A stretch of DNA of 64,000 bases from Halodesulfovibrio spirochaetisodalis (GTDB lineage: Bacteria; Desulfobacterota; Desulfovibrionia; Desulfovibrionales; Desulfovibrionaceae), in NCBI RefSeq assembly GCF_001672295.1, contig NZ_JXMS01000005.1:92379-156378 (forward strand), read 5' to 3'. Every line of letters starts with the position of its first letter. The first letter of the stretch is position 1. The translations under genes were made by a program, and so were the position numbers. Below, piece by piece: positions 18,545 to 27,472 of this stretch. The notes under the pieces are model-generated. The model did not search any database and had not been told where the DNA came from. It was given only the letters and a program-made list of their open reading frames with translations.

Positions 18545-19218
18545 AAAATTTTTCCTTCTTAAATTCACTAAATGTCCAAAGTCAGTGGCTGTTCAATTTT
18601 TTGTACCCAATGGGTAAAAAATATACAGCCGAAGATGAAACTCTTGTTACAAGGTGGCTCCACACTATTCTTTCGCGGCTAACGAAGACAATGCGACCCT
18701 GCGGTGAGTTTCATATATGAAAAAGAGTGGCTAAGCTCTTAGTCATGCAAAGGAAACGTTCTCGAGAATTTTCCCCAAAACGCAAAAACAATTTTTTTAA
18801 CCCTTATGTTTTCAGAAATATAGCCGAAAACATATAATAGAACTAAACATCGTTTTCTCTGGTTCTGGTCTATCACGCTCCTGCGTTTTTGCATCATCAA
18901 TTACCTTGATTTGACTAAAGTCAATTCTAGTACTTTTTCATGATACAACTAGACCAAAACACGTAGACATACTCCTTGTAAACCGCATTATCACTACATT
19001 CAGCAGGACTATCATCACGCAGCACAACTTTCCCCAGCTAAAAAAATGCACAGCTTTTAAGTTGACAACACAACTTTTTTTTACATCTAATTTCTTACAT
19101 CCCCCGCAGTAGTGTACTCCTGCACGTTTCCATCTTGTCCATATGGACTTTGCCATGTAATGCAGGGACACGCTTTTACTGACTCGAGACATTCCCTATT
19201 ATTGACTGGAGTTCCCCC
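18545..19218. other. Long divergent intergenic region between porin and Sel1-repeat genes
   Basis: About 670 bases carry no gene I can support; the longest open frame (minus strand, 18938-19192) has atypical Cys/Val-rich composition and no ribosome site. A small palindrome ACCCAATGGGT lies at about 18604-18614, 60 bases upstream of the porin start. It resembles the centre of an operator, but nothing identifies its binder. Confidence 0.4.
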
Positions 19219-20310
19219 GTGTTATCTTCCGTAAAAAAAATTTTCGCTCAAGCTCCCCAGCCATCCTCACTAGATCAAGCCCTGACGGCGTACAACAGAG
19301 AAGAATATGAACAAGCTATTTCTCTGTTTGAATCACTAGCAAGAGACAGAACCCCGAAGGCGTTGTACTACCTTGGTACCTGTTATTACTGGGGTCTGGG
19401 TACTGAAAAAAATCAGGAAAAAGGTTTACGCCTTTTCATTGCAGCAGCCGAGCAAGGCTACTATCAGGCGCAAATGGAACTGGGCTACATTTACCGCCAC
19501 GGGCACGGCGTAGATGCAGACAGTAAAACATCTCTCCAGTGGTACGATCGCGCACGTGTCACAGGACAGCCGGACGCTATTGCAGAAGTTGCCCGCTGTT
19601 ATGAATACGGAGACGGCATCGAGCAAAGCATTCCCCGCGCGCTCGAACTGTACTCCCTTGCAGCAGAAGGCGGAAATGCCATGGCGCAGTTTGCGCTTGG
19701 CTGTTTTCATACAAAAGGTGTTGATGTTGATTATGATCTGGCTACAGCTTTTTATTGGTTTAAGCGCGCCGCAGACCAGCACTACGAAGAAGCATATATT
19801 CATGTAGCAGCATGCTATGCCCGTGGTGAAGGTGTTGAGTCCGACCTTAACAGAGCAATCATCTGGTACGCCAAGGCCGCGGAATACGGTGATCCTGTTG
19901 CCCAGAATAATATGGGCTACTACTACACAACAGGTACAGGTGTGGTTAAGGACGAAGGAAAAGCCACATTCTGGTATTACCATGCCGCCAGACAAGGACA
20001 TGCCATTGCGCAGTACAACCTTGCAGAACGCTACCGGACAGGTAATTCCGTCGGACAAGACCTCGCCGAAGCCGCATTTTTGTATCTTGAAGCTGCAAAG
20101 CAAGGTGATAAAGATGCACAATTCCGCATCGCCATGTGCTATAAGTATGGTGAAGGTGTAGAAAAAGATACAAAGCAATTTGTGTACTGGATCGAAAAAG
20201 CAGCACGCCAAGGCCAGCGCGCAGCTCTTAATGAAATCAGTACGTATAAATCACCAGAGATCCCCCCGAAGAGCGCAGTACGCGACTCTTCGCCTCTGAG
20301 AGCCGAATAA
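19219..20310 (+). CDS. Sel1-like repeat (SLR) protein
   Basis: The 363-residue protein is made of about eight tandem Sel1-like repeats of roughly 36 residues, with recurring motifs such as YYLGTCYYWGLG, ALGCFHTKGV, NMGYYYTTGTGV and AMCYKYGEGVEKD, each ending AAxQG. Such repeats form an alpha-solenoid scaffold for protein-protein contacts. No signal peptide is visible, so it is probably cytoplasmic. The start is GTG with CTGGAG eight bases upstream. The C-terminal 20 residues are Pro/Ser-rich and probably unstructured. The partner is unknown, and no flanking gene points to a function. Confidence 0.85.
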   Translation: MLSSVKKIFAQAPQPSSLDQALTAYNREEYEQAISLFESLARDRTPKALYYLGTCYYWGLGTEKNQEKGLRLFIAAAEQGYYQAQMELGYIYRHGHGVDADSKTSLQWYDRARVTGQPDAIAEVARCYEYGDGIEQSIPRALELYSLAAEGGNAMAQFALGCFHTKGVDVDYDLATAFYWFKRAADQHYEEAYIHVAACYARGEGVESDLNRAIIWYAKAAEYGDPVAQNNMGYYYTTGTGVVKDEGKATFWYYHAARQGHAIAQYNLAERYRTGNSVGQDLAEAAFLYLEAAKQGDKDAQFRIAMCYKYGEGVEKDTKQFVYWIEKAARQGQRAALNEISTYKSPEIPPKSAVRDSSPLRAE

Positions 20311-20316
20311 AAAACA

Positions 20317-20353
20317 AAACGTGCACGTATTTCAAAATACGTGCACGTTTTTT
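20317..20353. terminator. Bidirectional intrinsic terminator
   Basis: GTGCACGTATT (20321-20331) pairs with 20336-20346, extended outward by AAAC/GTTT, and the T-run continues to 20353. It separates the Sel1 gene from the convergent YhcH-family gene. Confidence 0.88.
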
Positions 20354-20366
20354 AATTAATGATAAA

Positions 20367-20500
20367 CCGCACATTGCGACGTTGCTTTGAAAGAATCAAA
20401 TACGCTCAATGGCTACGATGCTTCGCTTGCTTAAGCATCTCTTGTGCTTTGCGCTGCACAGAGTTACTCAAGCTCTCCAATAAATTTTATCAACAGCCTC
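20367..20500 (+). repeat. Dispersed intergenic repeat, copy A (~134 bp)
   Basis: The stretch begins CCGCACATTGC and ends TTTATCAACAGCCTC. It aligns by eye, nearly without gaps, to 21701-21833 (133 bases): both ends match closely and the middle is diverged. Each copy lies about 15-20 bases downstream of a hairpin. Confidence 0.5.
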
Positions 20501-20510
20501 AAGTTATGAC

Positions 20511-20960
20511 TTATGCGACAGCAACCTTGATGATCACCTTGTGAATTTCACCATCTGATATCAACGGCATGTGTGCATCTTCCGGAAAAAATATTGCATA
20601 TGCTCCAGACTGAACAGTGCTCCAGCTTACCGGTTCCTCATCATAAAAAAAGACATCAGGATACTCTTCCGGCTCTTCTGCAACGGAACTCATCGTACTG
20701 CGAGCTTTCCAGCCCATCTTTTCAGTACCTTGCAGCACAAACTGAATATCAATATATTCATTATGCGCTTCCATTTTTGCTTCAGTGGCCTTCTTTCCCT
20801 GCCCACGAAAGACAGTAGCAAAAACAGTGCGCCCATCTATTTCATACTGCCCGTCAGGTAGCGTCGCCAAATCAGTGCGTCGCATAAACTCAAACGCAGT
20901 TGCAAAATGTGGTGAGAGGCATTCATAGGTATCTATGTTTTCGAGAATATCTACAATCAT
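20511..20960 (-). CDS. YhcH/YjgK/YiaL (DUF386) family protein
   Basis: The 149-residue protein matches the YhcH/YjgK/YiaL family: HNEYIDIQFVLQGTEKMGW in the middle and FFPEDAHMPLI near the end, with conserved His and Glu residues lining a cupin-like cavity. Family members are linked to sialic acid or other sugar metabolism and to the EbgC subunit of beta-galactosidase, and they may act as sugar anomerases (family knowledge). No sugar genes are nearby, so the substrate is open. It is a single-gene unit with a 127-base gap to the next minus-strand gene. Confidence 0.85.
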   Translation of the reverse strand: MIVDILENIDTYECLSPHFATAFEFMRRTDLATLPDGQYEIDGRTVFATVFRGQGKKATEAKMEAHNEYIDIQFVLQGTEKMGWKARSTMSSVAEEPEEYPDVFFYDEEPVSWSTVQSGAYAIFFPEDAHMPLISDGEIHKVIIKVAVA

Positions 20961-21087
20961 TCATCTGTTCCTTATCGTAAAAAGATAGCCTGCTGCACCC
21001 TGCCTCAAACAACATGCAGAATCAACACACCTCTCTTCACTCAAAACTACCTGCTATTCACTGGTAGACTACATCCAAACAACTTTT

Positions 21088-21561
21088 TTATTTCCACTCA
21101 CCTGACTGCTTAACAGTAGCATTCCGTAATTCTATGCGCATAACACATGTCCCACGTACAGACGCAGCCGGCATTTCTCCCGCATGCCCGTAGTACTTTA
21201 CACATATTTTATTGAGCACATCTCTTTTGTCTGTTTCATTTTCGATAAATGTCACAGCACCTTCCGCCATAACGCACTGGTACGAAAAGTCACTTTTACA
21301 AATATTCCCGGCAACAGCCGAAGGTATCAAGGCTCCTTCGCGGGTAGCCTCAAAAAAGACCACAGGGTTCTGCTTAAGGATATCTATTTTCTTCCCAGCC
21401 TTTGCACAATGCACCCAAACAGTCGTCCCTTCATGGGCAAAATTTAATGGCACCACATAAGGGGTATTCTCCACACACATTGCCAACCGGCAAACTGAAA
21501 CACTGCTCAGCACCCTTTCAATGCTTTCCGGGCTGGTAATATCTCCATCACTCTTTCGCAT
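21088..21561 (-). CDS. Pyridoxamine 5'-phosphate oxidase family flavin-binding protein (Nim-like)
   Basis: The 157-residue split-barrel protein has CRLAMCVENTPYVVPLNF near the N-terminus and a His-containing VWVHCAKAGKKIDIL segment. Both are typical of the Nim-like subgroup of the PNPOx family, which binds FMN or related cofactors. The reaction in this species is unknown; nitro-compound reduction is one activity in the subgroup. AGGAGG stands four to five bases before the ATG. An 11-bp inverted repeat lies about 100 bases upstream (21658-21685). Confidence 0.8.
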   Translation of the reverse strand: MRKSDGDITSPESIERVLSSVSVCRLAMCVENTPYVVPLNFAHEGTTVWVHCAKAGKKIDILKQNPVVFFEATREGALIPSAVAGNICKSDFSYQCVMAEGAVTFIENETDKRDVLNKICVKYYGHAGEMPAASVRGTCVMRIELRNATVKQSGEWK

Positions 21562-21657
21562 TAGTCCCTCCTGCTATCAAATTACTCACTTCTCTGGACG
21601 AGCATCCATGCTTTTATGCATTAAAGATAATTGCAACTATTTTAGAGTTCCTCCGCC

Positions 21658-21685
21658 AGACCTATGTCTAAAAAGACATAGGTCT
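21658..21685. repeat. Perfect 11-bp inverted repeat
   Basis: AGACCTATGTC (21658-21668) and its complement (21675-21685) are separated by TAAAAA. There is no T-run. It lies upstream of the PNPOx-family gene and 15 bases before repeat copy B. It could be an operator or part of the repeat unit. Confidence 0.55.
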
Positions 21686-21700
21686 CAAATTACTACAGAC

Positions 21701-21833
21701 CCGCACATTGCAGCGTCATTTCGAAAAAGTCAGGCGCTCACAATTGCCTCTATATGCATCCCTCCTGACATCTTCTCATTATTGGTACTGCAGCTTGGTC
21801 TCAATTCTACAAAAAAACGTTTTCAACAGCCCC
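21701..21833 (+). repeat. Dispersed intergenic repeat, copy B (~133 bp)
   Basis: Begins CCGCACATTGCAGCG and ends GTTTTCAACAGCCCC. It is the counterpart of 20367-20500, of nearly equal length and with matching ends. Confidence 0.5.
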
Positions 21834-22046
21834 TATCTTCTACATGCGTCCAACAACCAACTGCCGCTATGTTTTATTTAACACAAGCACATAAAAACAC
21901 TCACGACCACTCTTGAATACCCCGTATTTAAAGGAGTTACACATCTTGGTGTCAAATAGAACCTAATTCTTTTTCCCTTACCCTTTTTAGCAATTTGTTA
22001 TATCCAATCGAGCATAACAACACAAAGTTTCACACAGGGAAGAACT

Positions 22047-22445
22047 ATGACAACGGGTGCTCCTACAATGCGTATTCATCTTTGGCTCGAAACCTCAGCC
22101 GGGGTTCTTATGGGGCAAGGACGATTACAGCTGCTCGAATACATACAGCATACAGGCTCGCTCAGTGCTGCTGCCAAGGCACTTGGAATGTCGTACCGGG
22201 CAGCATGGGGTAAAATAAAAGCATCTGAACAAATTCTCGGAGTCAAGCTGCTGGAGCAACAAGCAGGTAAAGGTTCTTCTGCCCAGCTCAGCACAGCCGC
22301 AAAACACCTCATCACCTCGTATAGGGAATGGCTTTCCAGTGTCGAAGAATATGCTCTGGCATCAGCAACAGAGCATTTTGGATATGCACCGGATAAATAT
22401 TGGTCGATAAAAGACCTGCCTCCTCCAGCCATTTCAAAGGACTAA
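22047..22445 (+). CDS. ModE-like winged helix-turn-helix regulator without molybdate-binding domain
   Basis: The 132-residue protein is a LysR-type/ModE N-terminal winged helix (RLQLLEYIQHTGSLSAAAKALGMSYRAAWGKI, about residues 27-58). It lacks the C-terminal MOP/TOBE domains that bind molybdate in full-length ModE. It lies 198 bases before fdhA in the same direction. Short ModE-like proteins often sit beside molybdenum or tungsten enzymes, so control of the formate dehydrogenase operon is the likely role (inference). The last 25 residues are Pro-rich and not recognised. Confidence 0.82.
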   Translation: MTTGAPTMRIHLWLETSAGVLMGQGRLQLLEYIQHTGSLSAAAKALGMSYRAAWGKIKASEQILGVKLLEQQAGKGSSAQLSTAAKHLITSYREWLSSVEEYALASATEHFGYAPDKYWSIKDLPPPAISKD

Positions 22446-22643
22446 TATATATTTTTCATACAGTGGATTGTGTCGGCATGGACCGGACACACGGACAGGA
22501 GAGGTGCGTCCATCACAATGCTAATACTAACATATTGAATTAAAATATTTTTATTGCAAAAAAATCATGCAACATGTGATGATTTGCCCTGAACACTGTA
22601 TGTACGCAGTGCTGTTTTTTTATCTGCAACAGGAGGTCGACGC
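22446..22643 (+). promoter_or_regulatory. fdh operon leader with hairpins and T-run
   Basis: The gap holds an ATGGAC/GTCCAT inverted pair around 22477-22516 and a short CACTG/CAGTG hairpin (22594-22598 with 22607-22611) closely followed by a T-run (22614-22621). The T-run lies 23 bases before the fdhA start. It could act as an attenuator; the stem is only five pairs, so this is weak. AGGAGG at 22631-22636 is the fdhA ribosome site. Confidence 0.4.
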
Positions 22644-25600
22644 ATGAGTTATACGCGGCGAGGATTCCTTAAACTCACAGGCGCAGGGGTAGCATGTCTG
22701 TCTCTGAGCCAGCTGGGATTTGATTTGACGGAAGCGCGAGCCTACGCGACTTCCCTCAAAACTAAAGGTGCAAAGGAAGTCATTACGATTTGTCCTTTCT
22801 GCTCTGTAAGCTGCCACATCATCGCCCATGTCCGCGATGGCAAGCTTATCAGCACAGAGGGTGATCCGGACTTCCCTATCAACGAAGGTGCACTGTGCGC
22901 TAAAGGTGCCGCACTGCTTTCCATGTCACGTAACGAGCACAGAATTAAAAAGCCTCTGTACCGTGCTCCGTACAGTGAAAAATGGGAAGAAAAAGACTGG
23001 GACTGGGTACTGAGCAAAATTGCCCGCAGGGTCAAAGACACTCGAGACAAAGAACTTATTGAAAAGAATGATAAGGGACAGACAGTCAACCGTCTGGACT
23101 CCATGTTCCTGCTTGGTACTTCGCATGCCAGCAACGAAGAGTGTGCCCTTATTCACCAAGCAATGCGCGGCCTCGGTGTTGTCCACATGGACCACCAGGC
23201 ACGTATCTGACACAGCGCAACTGTAGCGGCTCTGGGAGAGTCGTTCGGACGTGGTGCTATGACAAACCACTGGATCGACATCAAGAATGCCGATTCCATC
23301 CTTATCATCGGCAGTAATGCCGCTGAACACCATCCTGTTTCCTTTAAATGGGTATTGAGAGCGAAAGATGCAGGGGCAACAGTAATGCATGTTGATCCTA
23401 AATTCTCCCGTACCTCAGCCCGTTCCGATTTCCATGTACCTATCCGCTCGGGCACAGATATCGCGTTCATGGGCGGTATGATCAACTATGTGCTTGAAAA
23501 CGGCAGGTACTACAAAGACTACGTGGTGGACTACACAAACGCCTCATACATTGTGAGTGAGGGATTTGAATTTAACGACGGCCTGTTCAGCGGTTACGAT
23601 CCGAAGAGTCGTACCTATGACCAAAGCTCGTGGAAATTCGACCTTGATTCCAAGGGAGTTCCTAAAAAGGATCCTTCTCTTAAACATCCGCGTTGTGTTT
23701 TCAATCTGCTGAAAAAACACTTCTCACGATACAACATCGAAAACGTATCTTCAGTGACAGGTGTATCCAAAGACAACCTGCAGAAAGTGTATTCCACCTT
23801 CAGCTCCACCGGTACCCCGGATAAAGCCGGTACCATTATGTACGCCCTTGGCTGGACCCAGCACACTGTAGGCGTACAGAACATCCGCAGTGCAGCTATC
23901 CTCCAGCTGCTTCTCGGTAATATTGGTGTGGCTGGCGGCGGTATTAACGCCCTTCGCGGTGAGCCGAATGTTCAGGGGTCTACTGACCACACTCTGCTCT
24001 ATCATATTATTCCGGGCTACATGGCTATGCCGCGTGCCGACTGGCAGACTTATGATGCATACAATAAAGCCAATACCCCTGTTTCAACCGATCCCCATAG
24101 TGCCAACTGGTGGCAGCATAAGCCGAAATACTTCACCAGTCTGCTGAAGGGCTGGTACGGCGAAAATGCTACTGCGAAAAACGGATACTGTTACGGTCTG
24201 CTTCCAAAAATTGAAAAAGGCGCAGACCACTCCTACATGTTCCTGTTCGACCGCATGTACAACAATGAGATTACCGGTGGTTTCATCATTGGCCTGAACC
24301 CGATGAACAGTGTGCCGAACTCGAACAAAGTACGTAAGGCGCTGGATAATCTGGACTGGCTGGTAACGCAGGAGCTGCACCACTCAGAAACAACAGACAA
24401 CTGGCACCGTCCCGGTGTTGACCCTAAAAAAGTCAAAACCGAAGTCTTCCTCCTGCCGTCTGCACACCGTGTAGAAAAAGAAGGCACAGTAACCAACTCC
24501 GGTCGCTGGCTCGGCTGGCATGACAAAGCCATTGAGCCGGAAGCAGACGCACGCTCCTTCGGTGCTGCATTTGTACCGATGATGAATGAAGTACGTGCAC
24601 TGTACAAAGAGGAAGGCGGCAAACTGCCGGAAGCAATTACCTTGCTTAACTGGCCGAAGACATACAATCCCGAGTACTGGACACGCCTTATCAACGGCCA
24701 GTTCACCAAGGACACCGTAGTCAAAGGCACAAAGTACAAAAAAGGACAGCAGGTTCCATCCTTTACCGCGTTGAGTGATGACGGCTCCACCATGTCTCTT
24801 AACTGGCTGTACACCGGAAGCTACACAGAAGAAGGCGGAAACAAAGCCAAACGTCGTAATCCTCAGCAAACAAAAATGCAGGCAAATATCGGCCTGTACC
24901 CGAACTGGGCTTGGTGCTGGCCTGTAAACCGCCGTATCCTCTACAACAGAGCTTCCGTAAATGCAGACGGTATGCCGCTTAACCCTAAAAAGGCCGTTAT
25001 CAAATGGGACGGTAAAAAATGGGTAGGCGATGTGCCGGACGGCGGCTGGAAACCTCTTTCCAGTGGTAAAGGCAAGCATCCGTTCATCATGAGCAAACAT
25101 GGACACGGACAGATTTTCGGCCCGGGAAGAAAAGACGGTCCAATTCCGGAACACTACGAACCGGTAGAAACACCTATTGATTCGCATCCGTTCTCTAAAC
25201 AGCTCAGCAGTCCGGTCTACAAGTTTGTGGACAGTTCCATGGATAAACTTGCCAAACCTGCTGACCCGAACTTCCCTATTGTTCTCACCACATACAGCCT
25301 TACAGAACACTGGTGTGGCGGTGGTGAAACACGAAACGTGCCGAACCTGCTTGAAGCCGAACCTCAACTGTACGTTGAGATGAGCCCTGAGCTGGCAGAA
25401 GAAAAAGGCATTGCAAACGGTGACGGTGTCATCGTGGAAAGTATTCGCGGTAAAGTTGAAGCCATTGCAATGGTAACAGTGCGTATGCGTCCGCTAAAAG
25501 TAAAAGGCAAAACTGTCCATCTTGTGGGCATGCCGTTCTGCTTCGGCTGGACCACACCGGGAACAGGTGATTCTACGAACAGGCTTACTCCTTCTGTAGG

Positions 25601-25685
25601 TGATCCGAATACAACTATCCCAGAATACAAGGCTAGTTGCGTCAATATCCGTAAAGCAGACAAGCTTACTGAAATTGAAATGTAG
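22644..25685 (+). CDS. fdhA: Formate dehydrogenase alpha subunit, selenocysteine-containing (in-frame UGA at 23208-23210)
   Basis: Read through the UGA, this gives a 1013-residue molybdopterin oxidoreductase. Residues 4-10 (TRRGFLK) are a Tat signal, so the enzyme is folded in the cytoplasm and exported. A [4Fe-4S] site follows (CPFCSVSC...CAKG). The UGA codes residue 189 in the context QARI-U-HSATVAALGESFGRGAMTNHW, where characterised formate dehydrogenases carry the metal-coordinating selenocysteine followed by His. A stem-loop suitable as SECIS lies at 23225-23245. The C-terminus has the molybdopterin-dinucleotide-binding domain. It oxidises formate to CO2 in the periplasm, with W or Mo as metal. 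The partner is fdhB, 45 bases downstream, separated by a small hairpin (25695-25712). Two separate ORFs or a frameshift are not needed to explain the stop. Confidence 0.96.
23211..23245 (+). promoter_or_regulatory. Bacterial SECIS element of fdhA
   Basis: Fourteen bases after the UGA an 8-pair stem forms (AGCGGCUC 23225-23232 with GAGUCGUU 23238-23245, two G-U pairs) with a five-base loop UGGGA. Position and size fit the SelB-binding hairpin that recodes UGA in formate dehydrogenase mRNAs. The pairing is my own by-eye fold. Confidence 0.75.
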
Positions 25686-25730
25686 ATCATCCGTTTGCTG
25701 CACAGGCAGCAACAGTAAAGGAGCAAGAAC

Positions 25731-26459
25731 ATGTCAAAAGCCTTTCTTATAGACACCACACGGTGCACGGCTTGTCGGGGCTGCCAGCTTGCTTGCAAAG
25801 AATGGTACGAGCTTCCGGCAAATAAAACCAAGCAGGTGGGCACTCATCAGAATCCACCTGATTTGAACGCAAACAACTATAAATTGGTGCGCTTCAACGA
25901 GCATCTGGACGGAGAGACCATCACATGGAACTTCTTCCCGGATCAGTGCCGTCACTGTATCGAACCACCTTGTCAGGGTGCGGCTGATACAGTGGAAGAA
26001 GGTGCCGTTATCAAAGATGAAGCCACAGGCGCAGTTATCTTTACGGACAAAATGGCGCAATTCTCCACCGAGGATCTGGATTACGTTCGGGAATCATGCC
26101 CGTACGATATCCCTCGTTGGGATGCGAAAACAAAACGTCCTGCCAAGTGCGTCATGTGTATAGACAGAGTTCGTGAAGGAATGCTTCCGGCATGTGTACT
26201 TGCATGCCCTACAGGCACCATGAACTTTGGAGAACGCAGCGAAATGCTGGCTCTTGCTAAAGAGCGTCTTGCAAAAGTCAAAAAGGATCATCCCAACGCC
26301 ATGCTGGCAGATCAGGAAGATGTCAGTGTCATCTACCTGCTTGCTGAAGCACCGGAACGCTACCATACCAAAGCGGTAGCTCAAGCTCCTGCGCGTAACA
26401 CACGCAAGCAGCTTTTTGCTTCCGTGCGTTCCTCTTTGACATCTGTATCTAAATCCTAG
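25731..26459 (+). CDS. fdhB: Formate dehydrogenase beta subunit, four-cluster ferredoxin
   Basis: The 242-residue protein has the Cys spacing of the [4Fe-4S] electron-transfer subunits of formate dehydrogenases: CTACRGCQLACKEW (residues 11-24), CRHCIEPPCQ, and CPYD followed by CVMCIDRV and CVLACPTG. It has no signal peptide of its own, so it should travel as a complex with the Tat signal of the alpha subunit. It carries electrons from the active site to periplasmic cytochrome c or a membrane partner. No gamma or cytochrome subunit follows, which indicates the soluble dimeric FdhAB type of Desulfovibrio. AAAGGAG precedes the ATG. Confidence 0.94.
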   Translation: MSKAFLIDTTRCTACRGCQLACKEWYELPANKTKQVGTHQNPPDLNANNYKLVRFNEHLDGETITWNFFPDQCRHCIEPPCQGAADTVEEGAVIKDEATGAVIFTDKMAQFSTEDLDYVRESCPYDIPRWDAKTKRPAKCVMCIDRVREGMLPACVLACPTGTMNFGERSEMLALAKERLAKVKKDHPNAMLADQEDVSVIYLLAEAPERYHTKAVAQAPARNTRKQLFASVRSSLTSVSKS

Positions 26460-26476
26460 CTATTGAAGAACTGTAA

Positions 26477-26498
26477 GGAGCGGCCTTCGGGTCGCTCC
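26477..26498 (+). promoter_or_regulatory. UUCG-capped intercistronic hairpin between fdhB and fdhE
   Basis: GGAGCGGCC (26477-26485) pairs with GGUCGCUCC (26490-26498) around a UUCG tetraloop closed by C-G, giving nine pairs. There is no T-run. Such stable hairpins usually protect the upstream message from 3' decay and so set subunit-to-accessory ratios (inference). Confidence 0.65.
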
Positions 26499-26520
26499 CT
26501 ATCCTGTACAGGAGACATAC

Positions 26521-27456
26521 ATGCCAAACGTTGCCCCTTCTTCCAGCGCCCCTCTTTCGGTAGCGCAAACCATCCATACCGCATGTGAACGCCACCCTGC
26601 GCTTGCTCCACTTATTGAGCATTTTTCTGAACTGTATTCTATCCGTGCAGAACTCATTGCATCGCTTGCCGAACAACTGGCAAAGGACACAAACTGTCCA
26701 GTACCGGTAATCAACGAAGAAAAACTACAACACGGTGTACCGGTTCTTTCCGACAGCAACGCAACATGGGCAGCTTCCTGTTATCCAAAGCTCAAGGAAA
26801 CAGTATTCGTTCATCTAAAAAACATTTCTTCTCTGGAATCTTCAATTACGCTTTTCGAACAAGCTATTGATACACAGCAGCTCTCACTTGAATCACTATT
26901 TGACGCGCTGCTGAATTCCAATGAGTCTATGTTACAAGCACAGGCGAAGAAAGCCAATATTGAATACGCAGTCTTCATCTTTATATCTCAGCAAATGCTC
27001 AGTTGTCTGCTGAGTGCTTACGTACACGTACATAAAGAAACTGTACAAAATATTTTCTGGCGTGAAGCGTACTGTCCGGTATGCGGTTCTTTCCCTGATA
27101 TCAGTATCCTCCAACGCCCAGATGCAGACCAGTCAGAATTTCTCGCGGGCGGGGGTGGTAAAAAAATGCTGCACTGCTCCACCTGCTCACATCAGTGGCA
27201 CTTCCGCCGAGGCACCTGCCCTGCATGTAACAACGACGAAGCCGGTGCCATCCACTACTTTCATGTAGATGGAAACACTGGAGAGCGTGTTGAATACTGC
27301 AACAGCTGCAACACCTACCTCAACAATATTGACCTGCGAAACACCACTGCGACGCCCGACCTTTCAGTAGCACCGCTTACACTGATTCATCTGGATATGC
27401 AGGCTGCACAAAAACAGCTCACTCCTCTTGTCCGTACTCTTTGGAACACCTTCTAG
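26521..27456 (+). CDS. fdhE: Formate dehydrogenase accessory protein FdhE
   Basis: The 311-residue protein has the FdhE rubredoxin-like C-terminal half with Cys pairs CPVCGS, CSTCSHQW, CPACNN and CNSC. FdhE binds the Tat-exported catalytic subunit in the cytoplasm and is needed for its activity, probably by protecting it until cofactor loading is complete. It lies directly after fdhB with a clear AGGAG ribosome site. The N-terminal 150 residues are helical and less conserved. Confidence 0.93.
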   Translation: MPNVAPSSSAPLSVAQTIHTACERHPALAPLIEHFSELYSIRAELIASLAEQLAKDTNCPVPVINEEKLQHGVPVLSDSNATWAASCYPKLKETVFVHLKNISSLESSITLFEQAIDTQQLSLESLFDALLNSNESMLQAQAKKANIEYAVFIFISQQMLSCLLSAYVHVHKETVQNIFWREAYCPVCGSFPDISILQRPDADQSEFLAGGGGKKMLHCSTCSHQWHFRRGTCPACNNDEAGAIHYFHVDGNTGERVEYCNSCNTYLNNIDLRNTTATPDLSVAPLTLIHLDMQAAQKQLTPLVRTLWNTF

Positions 27457-27472
27457 TGTAACAGGAAACCGT

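Noticed and set aside
17558..18562. A 334-codon plus-strand open frame
   Set aside because: It is the antisense of the porin gene. Strong codon bias in the porin keeps the opposite frame open; the translated composition (Ser, Thr, Val, Glu runs) is not protein-like.
18938..19192. An 84-codon minus-strand frame upstream of the Sel1 gene
   Set aside because: No ribosome site and Cys/Val-rich low-complexity translation. I treat the area as non-coding.
22644..23210. A truncated formate dehydrogenase gene followed by a second separate gene
   Set aside because: The stop is a UGA at the conserved selenocysteine position with a SECIS-like hairpin and continuous homology on both sides, so one gene read through UGA is the right model.
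24384..25367. A 327-codon minus-strand open frame
   Set aside because: Opposite fdhA, with no start signal and an atypical composition.
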